Assembly: GCF_017114865.1 (NCBI RefSeq)
Contig: NZ_JADEYH010000012.1
Coordinates: 1-64,000, forward strand
Source of the DNA: Streptomyces verrucosisporus
GTDB lineage: Bacteria; Actinomycetota; Actinomycetes; Streptomycetales; Streptomycetaceae
Direction of reading: 5' to 3'
Length of the DNA stretch: 64,000 nt
Below, piece after piece: positions 56,060-64,000 of this stretch (positions within the stretch are counted from its first letter, which is position 1; every line of letters starts with the position of its first letter). The position numbers and the translations under genes are program-made. The notes under the pieces were generated by a model. That model made no database searches. It was not told where the DNA came from and worked only from the letters and a program-made list of their open reading frames with translations.

Positions 56060-56659
56060 GTGCAGTTGGTAGTCGCGCGCATCGGCCGTGCCCACGGGAT
56101 CAAGGGCGAGGTCACGGTGGAGGTGCGCACCGATGAACCCGAGGCGCGCCTCGCTCCCGGCGCCGTCCTGGCCACCGACCCCGCCTCCACGGGCCCCCTG
56201 GCCATCGAGTCCGGGCGCGTCCACAGCGGCCGACTGCTGCTGCGCTTCGAGGGGGTGAGGGACCGCACCGCCGCCGAGGCGCTGCGCAACACCCTGCTGA
56301 TCGCCGAGGTCGACCCGGAGGAGACCCCCGAGGACCCCGACGAGTACTACGACCACCAGCTGGTCGACCTCGACGTCGTCACCCGCGACGGAACGCCCGT
56401 CGGCCGGATCGAGGAGATCGCCCACCTGCCCCACCAGGACCTGCTCGTGGTGCGCAGGCCCGACGGCGGCGAGGTGCTCGTCCCCTTCGTCGGTGAGATC
56501 GTCCCCGAGATCGACCTGGACGGCCAGCGGGCCGTCATCGATCCGCCGCCGGGGCTCATCGACGACCGGGCCGAGGTCGCCGGATCCCGTACCGGGGACG
56601 GTGCCGGGGACGGCGGCGGCGGTGCCCGGGACGGCGGGGACGGAGAGGACGGCGCCTGA
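56060..56659 (+). CDS. rimM: ribosome maturation factor RimM
   Basis: 199-aa 30S maturation factor that binds S19. N-terminal [15 protein letters not shown] and C-terminal PRC-barrel with [17 protein letters not shown] are present. The C-tail after about 172 is Gly/Asp-rich and not conserved. Its stop overlaps trmD (TGATG). Confidence 0.95.
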   Translation: MQLVVARIGRAHGIKGEVTVEVRTDEPEARLAPGAVLATDPASTGPLAIESGRVHSGRLLLRFEGVRDRTAAEALRNTLLIAEVDPEETPEDPDEYYDHQLVDLDVVTRDGTPVGRIEEIAHLPHQDLLVVRRPDGGEVLVPFVGEIVPEIDLDGQRAVIDPPPGLIDDRAEVAGSRTGDGAGDGGGGARDGGDGEDGA

Positions 56660-57480
56660 TGCGGATCGACGTCGTCACGATCTTCCCCGAGTACCTGGAG
56701 CCGCTGAACGTCTCCCTGGTGGGCAAGGCGCGTGCCCGCGGCCTGCTCGACGTACGCGTCCACGACCTGCGGCAGTGGACCCACGACCGGCACAGCACCG
56801 TCGACGACACCCCCTACGGCGGCGGCCCCGGCATGGTGATGAAACCCGAGCCGTGGGGCGAGGCGCTGGACTCGGTCATCGCCTCGGGCGGTGACGGGCA
56901 GGGCGAGGGACCGGTCCTGGTCGTCCCCACTCCCAGCGGCAGCCCGTTCACCCAGGAGACGGCCGTCGAACTGGCCGCAGAGCCGTGGCTGGTCTTCACC
57001 CCCGCCCGCTACGAGGGCATCGACCGCCGCGTCGTGGAGGAGTACGGCGAGCGCCTGCGGGTGCGCGAGCTGTCCATCGGCGACTACGTGCTGGCCGGTG
57101 GCGAGGCGCCCGTGCTGGTCATGGTGGAGGCCGTCGCCCGGCTGCTGCCCGGGGTCCTGGGCAACGCCGAGTCCCACCGCGACGACTCCTTCGCGCCCGG
57201 CGCCATGGCCGACCTGCTGGAAGGCCCCGTCTACACCAAGCCCCCTGTGTGGCGCGGCCGGGACATTCCCGAGGTGCTGCTCAGCGGCCACCACGGCAGG
57301 ATCGCCCGCTGGCGCCGCGACCAGGCGTTCCGCCGTACGGTGCGCCACCGCCCGGACCTGATCGAGAGGTGCGACCCCGCCGTGCTGGACGCCGACGACC
57401 GCGGGCTCCTGGCGGAGCTGGGCTGGACCGAGCGCCCCGACGGCCGATTTGGGCCCGCGGCCCGGGGCGTGGAAGAATAG
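56659..57480 (+). CDS. trmD: tRNA (guanine37-N1)-methyltransferase
   Basis: 273-aa SPOUT methyltransferase. It has [13 protein letters not shown], the [13 protein letters not shown] loop, [13 protein letters not shown] and the knot motif [17 protein letters not shown], all family hallmarks. Makes m1G37 in tRNAs and prevents frameshifting. Translationally coupled to rimM. Confidence 0.96.
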   Translation: MRIDVVTIFPEYLEPLNVSLVGKARARGLLDVRVHDLRQWTHDRHSTVDDTPYGGGPGMVMKPEPWGEALDSVIASGGDGQGEGPVLVVPTPSGSPFTQETAVELAAEPWLVFTPARYEGIDRRVVEEYGERLRVRELSIGDYVLAGGEAPVLVMVEAVARLLPGVLGNAESHRDDSFAPGAMADLLEGPVYTKPPVWRGRDIPEVLLSGHHGRIARWRRDQAFRRTVRHRPDLIERCDPAVLDADDRGLLAELGWTERPDGRFGPAARGVEE

Positions 57481-57569
57481 GCCGCTGCCTCGCGTCCGGC
57501 GCGCGACCCTGCCACAGGGGGATCAACGCCCGACCGGTACGGCGGCTCACCGAACCCAACGAACGATTC

Positions 57570-57593
57570 CGCCGATGACCTGTGGCATCGGCG
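57570..57593 (+). promoter_or_regulatory. rplS leader hairpin
   Basis: 8-bp perfect stem CGCCGATG/CATCGGCG around an 8-nt loop, ending at the rplS ribosome site GAGGAAAG (57593-57600). It could mask or position the ribosome site, as L19 leaders do elsewhere. Confidence 0.45.
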
Positions 57594-57609
57594 AGGAAAG
57601 CAGACGGTC

Positions 57610-57957
57610 ATGCACCTTCTCGACAGCGTCGACTCCGCCTCGCTGCGCAGCGACATCCCCACTTTCCGCCCCGGCGACACCGTCAACGTCCACGTGCGCG
57701 TCATCGAGGGCAACCGCTCCCGTGTGCAGCAGTTCAAGGGTGTCGTCATCCGCCGCCAGGGCTCCGGCGTCCGCGAGACCTTCACCGTCCGCAAGGTCAG
57801 CTTCAGCGTCGGCGTGGAGCGCACCTTCCCGGTGCACACCCCGGTCGTCGAGAAGATCGAGGTCGTCACCCGCGGTGACGTCCGCCGCGCCAAGCTGTAC
57901 TACCTGCGTGAGCTGCGCGGCAAGGCCGCCAAGATCAAGGAGAAGCGCGAGCGCTGA
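57610..57957 (+). CDS. rplS: 50S ribosomal protein L19
   Basis: 115-aa ribosomal protein at the 30S-50S interface. The [20 protein letters not shown] and [12 protein letters not shown] segments are diagnostic. It has its own leader after trmD. Confidence 0.97.
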   Translation: MHLLDSVDSASLRSDIPTFRPGDTVNVHVRVIEGNRSRVQQFKGVVIRRQGSGVRETFTVRKVSFSVGVERTFPVHTPVVEKIEVVTRGDVRRAKLYYLRELRGKAAKIKEKRER

Positions 57958-58082
57958 TCCGCGGCCGGTCCGCGCGGTGGAGCGCCGGGCGCCCCGGCGT
58001 CCGGCGCCGCCCGTGGAGCACGGTCCCCGCGCCGCTGTCCGCACCGGTGTCCGCCGCGCCGCCGGGTTAGGCTCTCGGCTCG

Positions 58083-58724
58083 ATGAACACCGACGAACAG
58101 CACACGCGACCCATGGAGCGCGACCGCTCCTCCCGCCCCGTACGGGGCGGGAGGCGGCGGTCGCGCTTCGTGCGTTCCGGGGCCGCGGTGGCCGCGGTCG
58201 CCGTGCTGCTCCTGCTGGTCCACACGTCCGTGGCGGAACCCTTCCGCATCCCGAGCGGCTCGATGGGGAACACCCTCGAAGCGGGGGACCGCGTTCTGGT
58301 GAACAAGCTGGCGTACCGTTTCGGCAACCTTCCGGCGCGCGGAGACGTTGTGGTGTTCGACGGGACCGGTTCGTTCGACCGGGAGCCGTCGAGGGGGACC
58401 GACTACGTCAAGCGGGTCGTCGGAGTCGGCGGCGACAGGGTCAGGTGCTGCGACGAACGGGGGAGGATCGAGGTGAACGGCGAACCGGTGGACGAGACCT
58501 ATCTGCATCCCGGCGACCGGCCCTCGGCCGTCCCGTTCGACATCGCGGTTCCCGAGCGGCGGCTGTGGGTGATGGGCGACCACCGCTCCCGGTCGAGCGA
58601 CTCCCGGGACCACCTCGGGTCCCCAGGCGGCGGCACCGTACCGGTGGACAGGGTGATCGGCCGGGCCGACTGGATCGTCTGGCCGGCCGGCCGCTGGACC
58701 TCTCTGCGGGGCCGGGATGGGTAG
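58083..58724 (+). CDS. sipW: type I signal peptidase, paralogue 1
   Basis: 213-aa membrane-bound protease cleaving secretory signal peptides. One N-terminal membrane helix (about 36-50), catalytic Ser in IPSGSMGNT (about 59), catalytic Lys in YVKRVVGVGGD (about 108) and the C-terminal GDHRSRSSDSRDHLG box. It lacks the C-terminal anchor seen in paralogues 2-4. First of four tandem genes, matching S. coelicolor sipW-Z. A TAGGCT 10 bp upstream suggests a leaderless start. Confidence 0.9.
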   Translation: MNTDEQHTRPMERDRSSRPVRGGRRRSRFVRSGAAVAAVAVLLLLVHTSVAEPFRIPSGSMGNTLEAGDRVLVNKLAYRFGNLPARGDVVVFDGTGSFDREPSRGTDYVKRVVGVGGDRVRCCDERGRIEVNGEPVDETYLHPGDRPSAVPFDIAVPERRLWVMGDHRSRSSDSRDHLGSPGGGTVPVDRVIGRADWIVWPAGRWTSLRGRDG

Positions 58725-59787
58725 GCGCGGACGGCCGCGCGGCGGCCGGCGGGCGGACACCGCCCGCGGTGCCGCCCCGCCGGAGCTCAGGACCACGCTG
58801 CGCGGCCCCGGCGAGGGCCGGGCCGACAGGCGGCGCGCCGCCAAGCGGATCAGGCGGCGCCGGCGTCTGTCGGTGACCAAGGAGATCCCCGTCCTGGTGG
58901 GCGTCGCGCTGCTGATCGCGCTGGTGCTCAAGACGTTCCTGGTGCAGGCGTTCGTCATCCCCTCCGGCTCGATGGAGCAGACGATCAGGATCGACGACCG
59001 GGTGCTGGTGGACAAGCTGACGCCCTGGTTCGGCTCGCGCCCCGAACGCGGCGACGTGGTGGTCTTCAAGGACCCCGGGGGCTGGCTGCCCCCCGGGGAG
59101 GAGCCGGAGCGGGACGACCCCGTGGGCGTCAAGCAGGGCAGGCAGTTCCTGACCTTCATCGGCCTGCTGCCCTCCGCCGAGGAACAGGACCTGATCAAGC
59201 GGGTCGTCGGCGTCGGCGGGGACACCGTCGTGTGCTGCGACGAGGACGGCCGGGTGACGGTCAACGGCACGCCGCTGAACGAGCCGTACCTCCACCCGGG
59301 CAACGCTCCCTCGCAGATGGACTTCGAGGTGAAGGTGCCCGAGAACCGGATCTTCGTGATGGGTGATCACCGCTCGAACTCCGCCGACTCCCGCTACCAC
59401 CTGCAGGACCCGGGCAAGGGGACCATCCCCGAGAGCCTGGTGGTGGGCAAGGCCGTGGTGATCGCCTGGCCCTACTCCCACTGGCGACGGCTTGAGGAGC
59501 CCGGGACCTACGCGTCGGTGCCGGATCCGCGCGGCGAGACCGCCTCCGCGGCCGCGGGCGCCGACAATGGAGGAGGCGAAGACATGGTGCACGTACCGAG
59601 CCCTGCGGAACTCCCGCTCGTTATGGGAGTGGCAGGCGTGGGTCTGCACCGGCTGAGGCGCGGGCTGCAGCGCGGTAAGAGCGGTATCGGTGTGAGGAGT
59701 GGATGTGGGGGACGTGGCGGTCGGAGCGCGCTCCGACGCGGACGGGCCCGAGCGGCGGGCCGAGGGCGAGCCCGTGGGGCGCGGTGA
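58717..59787 (+). CDS. sipX: type I signal peptidase, paralogue 2
   Basis: 356-aa protease. Arg-rich N-terminus, membrane helix (about 65-82), Ser in IPSGSMEQT, Lys in LIKRVVGVGGD, then DHRSNSADSRYHL. The frame continues past a short C-terminal hydrophobic segment into an Arg/Gly-rich stretch that overlaps sipY by 83 bp in another frame. It starts within the end of paralogue 1 (8-bp overlap). Confidence 0.9.
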   Translation: MGRRGRPRGGRRADTARGAAPPELRTTLRGPGEGRADRRRAAKRIRRRRRLSVTKEIPVLVGVALLIALVLKTFLVQAFVIPSGSMEQTIRIDDRVLVDKLTPWFGSRPERGDVVVFKDPGGWLPPGEEPERDDPVGVKQGRQFLTFIGLLPSAEEQDLIKRVVGVGGDTVVCCDEDGRVTVNGTPLNEPYLHPGNAPSQMDFEVKVPENRIFVMGDHRSNSADSRYHLQDPGKGTIPESLVVGKAVVIAWPYSHWRRLEEPGTYASVPDPRGETASAAAGADNGGGEDMVHVPSPAELPLVMGVAGVGLHRLRRGLQRGKSGIGVRSGCGGRGGRSALRRGRARAAGRGRARGAR

Positions 59788-60616
59788 GGAAACGGCCGCG
59801 GGCCCGGACAGCGGAGAGAGAGTGACGGGAAAGAAGCAACGCTCCTTCCTGAAGGAACTGCCCATCCTCATCGGCATCGCGCTGTTGCTGGCCCTGGGAA
59901 TCAAGACGTTCCTGCTACAGGCGTTCTCCATCCCCTCCGACTCGATGCAGAACACCCTCCAACGGGGCGACCGGGTGCTGGTGGACAAGCTGACCCCCTG
60001 GTTCGGGGCCGAACCCGAGCGCGGCGAGGTCGTCGTCTTCCACGACCCGGGCGGCTGGCTCGATCCGTCGGTCCAGCAGGACACCAACGTCTTCCAGGAC
60101 TTCATGAGCTTCATCGGCCTGATGCCCTCCGCCGAGGAGCAGGACCTGATCAAGCGGGTCATCGCGGTCGGCGGCGACACCGTGGCGTGCGAGAAGAACG
60201 GCCCCGTCACGGTCAACGGCAAGGCTCTGGAGGAAGGGGCCTACGTCTACCCCGGGGACGCTCCCTGCGGCAGCGAGGGCTTCGGCCCGGTCAAGGTCCC
60301 CGAGGACCGGATCTGGGTGATGGGCGACCACCGCTCCAACTCGCTGGACTCCCGCTTCCACCAGCAGCTCCCCGGACAGGGGACGGTGCCCGTGGACGAG
60401 GTCGTGGGGCGGGCCGTGGTCAGGGCGTGGCCGATCGACCGCTGGGGCACCCTCCCGGTGCCCGACACCTTCGCCGAGCAGGGCCTGGCCGCGGCTCCCG
60501 CGGCACTGGGTCTGGCGGGCGCGGTGCCGCTGGTGATGTGGCGGCGGCGCCTGAGGGCGAGGGCCGAGAAGGGGAGCGCGGAAGGGGCCGCCTCGGCGTC
60601 CGGGGACGGCGTTTGA
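59705..60616 (+). CDS. sipY: type I signal peptidase, paralogue 3
   Basis: 303-aa protease with N-terminal and C-terminal membrane helices, Ser in IPSDSMQNT and Lys in LIKRVIAVGGD, and DHRSNSLDSRFHQ. GTG 59705 lies 5 bp after GAGGAG and was preferred to GTG 59699, whose own codon would overlap that site. A C-terminal hydrophobic segment near residue 270 resembles the unusual second anchor described for Streptomyces SipW/X/Y-type peptidases. Confidence 0.9.
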   Translation: MGDVAVGARSDADGPERRAEGEPVGRGEETAAGPDSGERVTGKKQRSFLKELPILIGIALLLALGIKTFLLQAFSIPSDSMQNTLQRGDRVLVDKLTPWFGAEPERGEVVVFHDPGGWLDPSVQQDTNVFQDFMSFIGLMPSAEEQDLIKRVIAVGGDTVACEKNGPVTVNGKALEEGAYVYPGDAPCGSEGFGPVKVPEDRIWVMGDHRSNSLDSRFHQQLPGQGTVPVDEVVGRAVVRAWPIDRWGTLPVPDTFAEQGLAAAPAALGLAGAVPLVMWRRRLRARAEKGSAEGAASASGDGV

Positions 60617-60724
60617 CGCCGTGAGCGTGACGGACGGACGGGGCGAGGGCTGACCCGGAAGCGTACCCGGGGGTAGGGTGCGGCGCAGACCGCCGGTGGA
60701 CCCAGACCTTTTCCGGGAGCGCGA

Positions 60725-61474
60725 GTGAGCAGAGCCGAACGTACCGGGAAAGGCCGCGGCCGTACGGGACAGGTGCTGTCGTCGGCGGCCGTGGCGATCG
60801 GCTGCGTCCTCTTCCTGGGCGGCTTCGTCTGGGCCGCGGTGCTGTACCAGCCCTACGCCGTGCCCACCGACTCCATGTCCCCCACCGTCGAGGCCGGGGA
60901 CCGGGTGCTGGCCGAGCGCATCGACGGGGACGAGGTCCGGCGCGGCGACGTCGTCGTCTTCCTCGATCCGCTGTGGGGCGACATGCCGATGATCAAGCGG
61001 GTCGTCGGCGTCGGCGGCGACACCGTGGAGTGCTGTGACAAACAGGGGAAGCTGACCGTCAACGGCGATCCCGTCGACGAGCCGTACCGGCTGGAGGAGG
61101 AACGGGCCTCCTTCTCCACCTTCGAGGCCTCCGTGCCCGAGGGGCAGCTCTTCCTCCTCGGTGACCACCGGGGAGGGTCACTGGACTCGCGCACGCACCT
61201 GGAGGACGCCAACAACGGCTCCGTGCTCCGGGAGGCGGTGACGGGCCGGGTCGACGCCACCGTCTGGCCGCTGGGCCACGCCGACATGGTCGACCGCCCG
61301 GCCGGTTTCGCGGACCTGCCCGGCGGGACCTCCCGGCCGGGGCCGCTGGGCCCCGCCCTGACCGCGATCGGGGTCGGCGCCCTGCTGATCCTGGGCGGCG
61401 CCGGCTACGGGGCGATCGGCTCGGTCCGCGGCAAGCGCGCGGAACTGACGCACAATGGGGGAACGCACGGCTGA
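60725..61474 (+). CDS. sipZ: type I signal peptidase, paralogue 4
   Basis: 249-aa protease with an N-terminal membrane helix (about 20-45), Ser in VPTDSMSPT, Lys in MIKRVVGVGGD, and GDHRGGSLDSRTH. A second hydrophobic segment (about 212-232) follows at the C-terminus. It is 108 bp after paralogue 3 and has a gap that may hold its own promoter. Confidence 0.9.
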   Translation: MSRAERTGKGRGRTGQVLSSAAVAIGCVLFLGGFVWAAVLYQPYAVPTDSMSPTVEAGDRVLAERIDGDEVRRGDVVVFLDPLWGDMPMIKRVVGVGGDTVECCDKQGKLTVNGDPVDEPYRLEEERASFSTFEASVPEGQLFLLGDHRGGSLDSRTHLEDANNGSVLREAVTGRVDATVWPLGHADMVDRPAGFADLPGGTSRPGPLGPALTAIGVGALLILGGAGYGAIGSVRGKRAELTHNGGTHG

Positions 61475-61487
61475 AGGGGAACACGCC

Positions 61488-61811
61488 ATGAGCGCCGAGG
61501 ACCTCGAGAAATACGAGACCGAGATGGAGCTGAAGCTCTACCGGGAGTACCGGGACGTCGTCGGCTTGTTCAGGTACGTGATCGAGACCGAACGCCGTTT
61601 CTATCTCACCAACGACTACGAGATGCAGGTGCACTCGGTTCAGGGTGAGGTCTTCTTCGAGGTCTCGATGGCCGACGCCTGGGTGTGGGACATGTACCGG
61701 CCGGCCCGTTTCGTCAAACAGGTGAGGGTACTCACCTTCAAGGATGTGAACATCGAGGAGCTCAACAAGAGCGACCTGGACCTGCCCGAGGACTCCGACT
61801 TCAAGAGGTGA
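61488..61811 (+). CDS. DUF2469 protein
   Basis: 107-aa conserved actinobacterial protein (starts MSAEDLEKYETEME, with YEMQVHSVQGEVFFEV and FVKQVRVLTFKDVN). Usually encoded between signal peptidases and yraN. Function unknown. ATG 61488 after AAGGGGA. Confidence 0.93.
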   Translation: MSAEDLEKYETEMELKLYREYRDVVGLFRYVIETERRFYLTNDYEMQVHSVQGEVFFEVSMADAWVWDMYRPARFVKQVRVLTFKDVNIEELNKSDLDLPEDSDFKR

Positions 61812-61995
61812 GGCCGGAGCCGGTCACCGCTTTTTCCGCTCCGGTCGCTCCAGCCGCTCCCGTCAACGCCGAGCTTGCGGAATGCCTCGTACGGGTGAGC
61901 GAGATATCCACAACCGACCGGTAGTCCACCGGATCCGACCATGATCACCCAAACCACCTCCCCGGCCGCCACAGTCGGCGCCGGAGGTGGTACCG

Positions 61996-62370
61996 ATGAA
62001 CAGCAGGAACGCACTCGGGCGCTACGGCGAGGACCTGGCCGCCCGCCGGCTGCGCGAGGCGGGCATGGCCGTCCTCGAACGGAACTGGCGCTGCCGCGAC
62101 GGCGAGATCGACATCGTCGCCCGGGACGCCGACGCGCTCGTCGTCTGCGAGGTCAAGGCGCGCCGGGCCGGCCCGTACGGGCACCCGATGTCGGCCGTGA
62201 CCCCGCGCAAGGCCGAGCGGCTGCGCAGACTCGCCTCCCGGTGGCTCAGCGAACGCTGGCTCGCCCGCTACGGCCGCCCGCCTACCGGAGGGGTGCGCAT
62301 CGACCTCGTCGGCGTCGTCCTGCCCGAGCGCGGCGCCCCCCGGGTGCAGCACGTCAGGGGGGTGGCCTGA
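61996..62370 (+). CDS. UPF0102 (YraN) nuclease-fold protein
   Basis: 124-aa protein with the PD-(D/E)xK-like fold: [24 protein letters not shown] and VCEVKARR (E-x-K). The ATG at 61996 has GGAGG 8 nt upstream. comM begins 1 bp after its stop. Confidence 0.94.
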   Translation: MNSRNALGRYGEDLAARRLREAGMAVLERNWRCRDGEIDIVARDADALVVCEVKARRAGPYGHPMSAVTPRKAERLRRLASRWLSERWLARYGRPPTGGVRIDLVGVVLPERGAPRVQHVRGVA

Positions 62371-62371
62371 C

Positions 62372-63982
62372 ATGGGCTTCGCCCGCACCTGCTCGGTCGC
62401 CCTCGTGGGTGTCGAGGGCGTGGTCGTAGAGGTCCAGGCCGACCTCGAACCGGGGCTGGCCACCTTCACCCTCGTCGGCCTGCCCGACAAGAGTCTGGTG
62501 GAGAGCCGCGACCGGGTCAGGGCCGCGGTCGTCAACTCCGGTGTCGACTGGCCCCAGAAGAAACTCACCGTCGGGCTCAGCCCCGCCTCGGTTCCCAAGA
62601 GCGGCAGCGGATTCGACCTCGCGGTCGCCTGTGCGGTGCTCGGAGCCGCCGAGCGGATCGACCCCCGCGAACTCACCGGACTCGTGATGATCGGCGAGCT
62701 GGGCCTGGACGGGCGCGTCCGGCCCGTCCGCGGCGTCCTGCCCGCGGTCCTGGCCGCCGCGGACGCCGGGTACCGCCAGGTCGTCGTCGCCGAGCAGACC
62801 GCGTCCGAGGCCGCGCTGGTCCCCGGCGTCTCCGTCCTCGGCGTCCGCTCCCTGCGCCAGCTCGTCGCCGTCCTCACCGACGCGCCCGTCCCCGAGGAGG
62901 AGTGCCCGGACGGGCACGGCACCGAGGCCACCATGCTCGCCGGTCTCACCGTGCCCGGCGCAGGCGGTGGGATCGCGGGGCTGGGCGGCGAACGACGTGT
63001 GGACCTCGCCGAGGTCGCCGGCCAGAAAGCCGCCCGCAGGGCCCTGGAGGTGGCCGCAGCGGGGCGCCACCACATCTTCTTCAAGGGGCCGCCGGGCGCG
63101 GGCAAGACCATGCTCGCCGAACGGCTTCCCGGACTGCTGCCGCCGCTCACCCCGAAGGAGGCACTGGAGGTCACGGCCGTCCACTCCGTCGCCGGGGCGC
63201 TGCCGCCAGGCCAGCCGCTGGTCGAGCGACCCCCCTACTGCGCCCCGCACCACTCGGCCACCACCGCCTCCCTGGTGGGCGGCGGCAGCGGTCTGCCCAG
63301 GCCCGGGGCCGTCTCCCTCGCCCACCACGGTGTGCTCTTTCTGGACGAGGCGGCCGAGTGCAGCGCGCGGGTGCTCGACGCACTGCGCCAGCCGCTGGAG
63401 TCGGGGCAGGTCGTCGTGGCCCGGGCCCAGGGCATGATGCGCATGCCCGCCCGCTTCCTGCTCGCCCTCGCCGCCAACCCGTGCCCCTGCGGCAGGCACG
63501 GCTCCCGGGGCGGCGGCTGTGAGTGCAGGCCCTCATCGGTCAGACGCTACCGGGCACGGCTCTCCGGGCCACTGCTGGACCGTGTCGACCTCCGGGTCAC
63601 CGTCGAACCCGTCACCCGCTCCGAGCTGACGGCCCCCGGCACCCGGCCGGAGTCCACCGAGACCGTGGCCGCACGCGTGCTCGCCGCACGCGAGCGCGCC
63701 GCCGCCCGCTACGACGGCACGCCCTGGCACACCAACAGCGAGGTCCCCGGCCACGAACTGCGGACCAGATGGCCCGGGAGCCCGGGAGCGCTCGGCCGGG
63801 CCGAGGAGGACATGGAACGCGGCCTGCTCACCGCACGAGGCCTGGACCGTGTCCTGCGGGTCGCCTGGACTCTGGCCGACCTGTCCGGTCGCGACCGGCC
63901 CATCGCCGAGGACGTGGACGGTGCGCTGGAACTGCGCACCGGTGTACGGCGCGGCACGGCACTCGCCGGAGGCCGGGCGTGA
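62372..63982 (+). CDS. comM: Mg-chelatase-like AAA ATPase ComM (YifB)
   Basis: 536-aa protein. N-terminal Lon-like domain (GLPDKSLVESRDRVRAAV), Walker A GPPGAGKTML (about 232), Walker B LFLDEAAE and the CPCG zinc-like motif. In naturally competent bacteria ComM is a branch-migration helicase; in Streptomyces it sits with dprA but its role is untested. Overlaps dprA by 4 bp. Confidence 0.94.
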   Translation: MGFARTCSVALVGVEGVVVEVQADLEPGLATFTLVGLPDKSLVESRDRVRAAVVNSGVDWPQKKLTVGLSPASVPKSGSGFDLAVACAVLGAAERIDPRELTGLVMIGELGLDGRVRPVRGVLPAVLAAADAGYRQVVVAEQTASEAALVPGVSVLGVRSLRQLVAVLTDAPVPEEECPDGHGTEATMLAGLTVPGAGGGIAGLGGERRVDLAEVAGQKAARRALEVAAAGRHHIFFKGPPGAGKTMLAERLPGLLPPLTPKEALEVTAVHSVAGALPPGQPLVERPPYCAPHHSATTASLVGGGSGLPRPGAVSLAHHGVLFLDEAAECSARVLDALRQPLESGQVVVARAQGMMRMPARFLLALAANPCPCGRHGSRGGGCECRPSSVRRYRARLSGPLLDRVDLRVTVEPVTRSELTAPGTRPESTETVAARVLAARERAAARYDGTPWHTNSEVPGHELRTRWPGSPGALGRAEEDMERGLLTARGLDRVLRVAWTLADLSGRDRPIAEDVDGALELRTGVRRGTALAGGRA

Positions 63983-64000
63983 CCGGCCGCGAGGAGCGCG
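63979..64000 (+). CDS. start of a downstream gene, probably dprA (partial)
   Basis: GTG 63979 overlaps the comM stop (GTGA), with CGGAGG 9 bp upstream. Only seven codons fit in the window. comM-dprA is the conserved order, so dprA is an inference from context. Confidence 0.5.

Overview
The window is a high-GC actinobacterial chromosome segment, almost certainly from a Streptomyces or a close relative. The gene order (gltX, ndgR, leuCD, hupS, gpsA, ddlA, thiLD, rpmB, recG, rsmD, coaD, rpmF, rnc, mutM, smc, glcP, ftsY, nsdA, amtB-glnK-glnD, ffh, rpsP, rimM, trmD, rplS, four signal peptidases, comM, dprA) is the conserved Streptomyces core arrangement. Streptomyces-specific genes such as nsdA, ndgR and hupS, GTG/TTG starts and very strong third-position GC bias support this.

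Layout: 1-3230 holds an FAH-family enzyme, glutamyl-tRNA synthetase, one tRNA-Gln and two identical tRNA-Glu genes. 3233-6132 is the divergent ndgR / leuCD leucine-biosynthesis locus. 6362-11855 carries hupS, cofC/fbiD (reverse), plsC, gpsA and ddlA. 11923-14823 has a DUF3515 lipoprotein, a lone RAM-domain protein and thiL/thiD. 14992-24746 is a housekeeping run: rpmB, a DAK-type kinase, recG, rsmD, coaD, a coiled-coil protein, DUF177-rpmF-rnc and mutM.

24795-34452 is an integrated actinomycete integrative and conjugative element (AICE) of the pSAM2 type, bounded by a 13-bp direct repeat. It has integrated not in a tRNA gene but into the last codons and stop of a CAP/SCP-domain secreted-protein gene, which it leaves intact. 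Its forward genes are a small protein, an FtsK-type Tra translocase, four Spd/mobile-element-type small proteins, a GGDEF protein, a zinc-ribbon protein, a rolling-circle Rep, a MerR-like Xis and a tyrosine integrase. Reverse genes are a KorSA-like GntR repressor, an overlapping GNAT acetyltransferase and a small protein resembling the N-terminal head domain of ScoMcrA-type restriction enzymes. The integrase stop codon lies just past the attachment core, so integration changes the C-terminus of the integrase.

34440-44002 returns to the core genome: CAP protein, acyP, a possible structured RNA before a 69-aa coiled-coil gene, smc, glcP, ftsY and a prim-pol-like protein. 44387-50375 holds nsdA and the nitrogen operon amtB-glnK-glnD behind two GlnR-type boxes. 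50452-57957 contains ffh, a methyltransferase, a decayed second prolyl-tRNA synthetase pseudogene, a SprT-like protein, rpsP-khpA-rimM-trmD and rplS. 58083-61474 is a tandem array of four type I signal peptidases, followed by a DUF2469 gene, a YraN nuclease-like gene, comM and the first codons of dprA.

Functional themes are protein export (ftsY, ffh, four signal peptidases), translation, nitrogen sensing (AmtB-GlnK-GlnD), chromosome organisation (smc, hupS) and one conjugative mobile element with its own replication, repression and integration modules.
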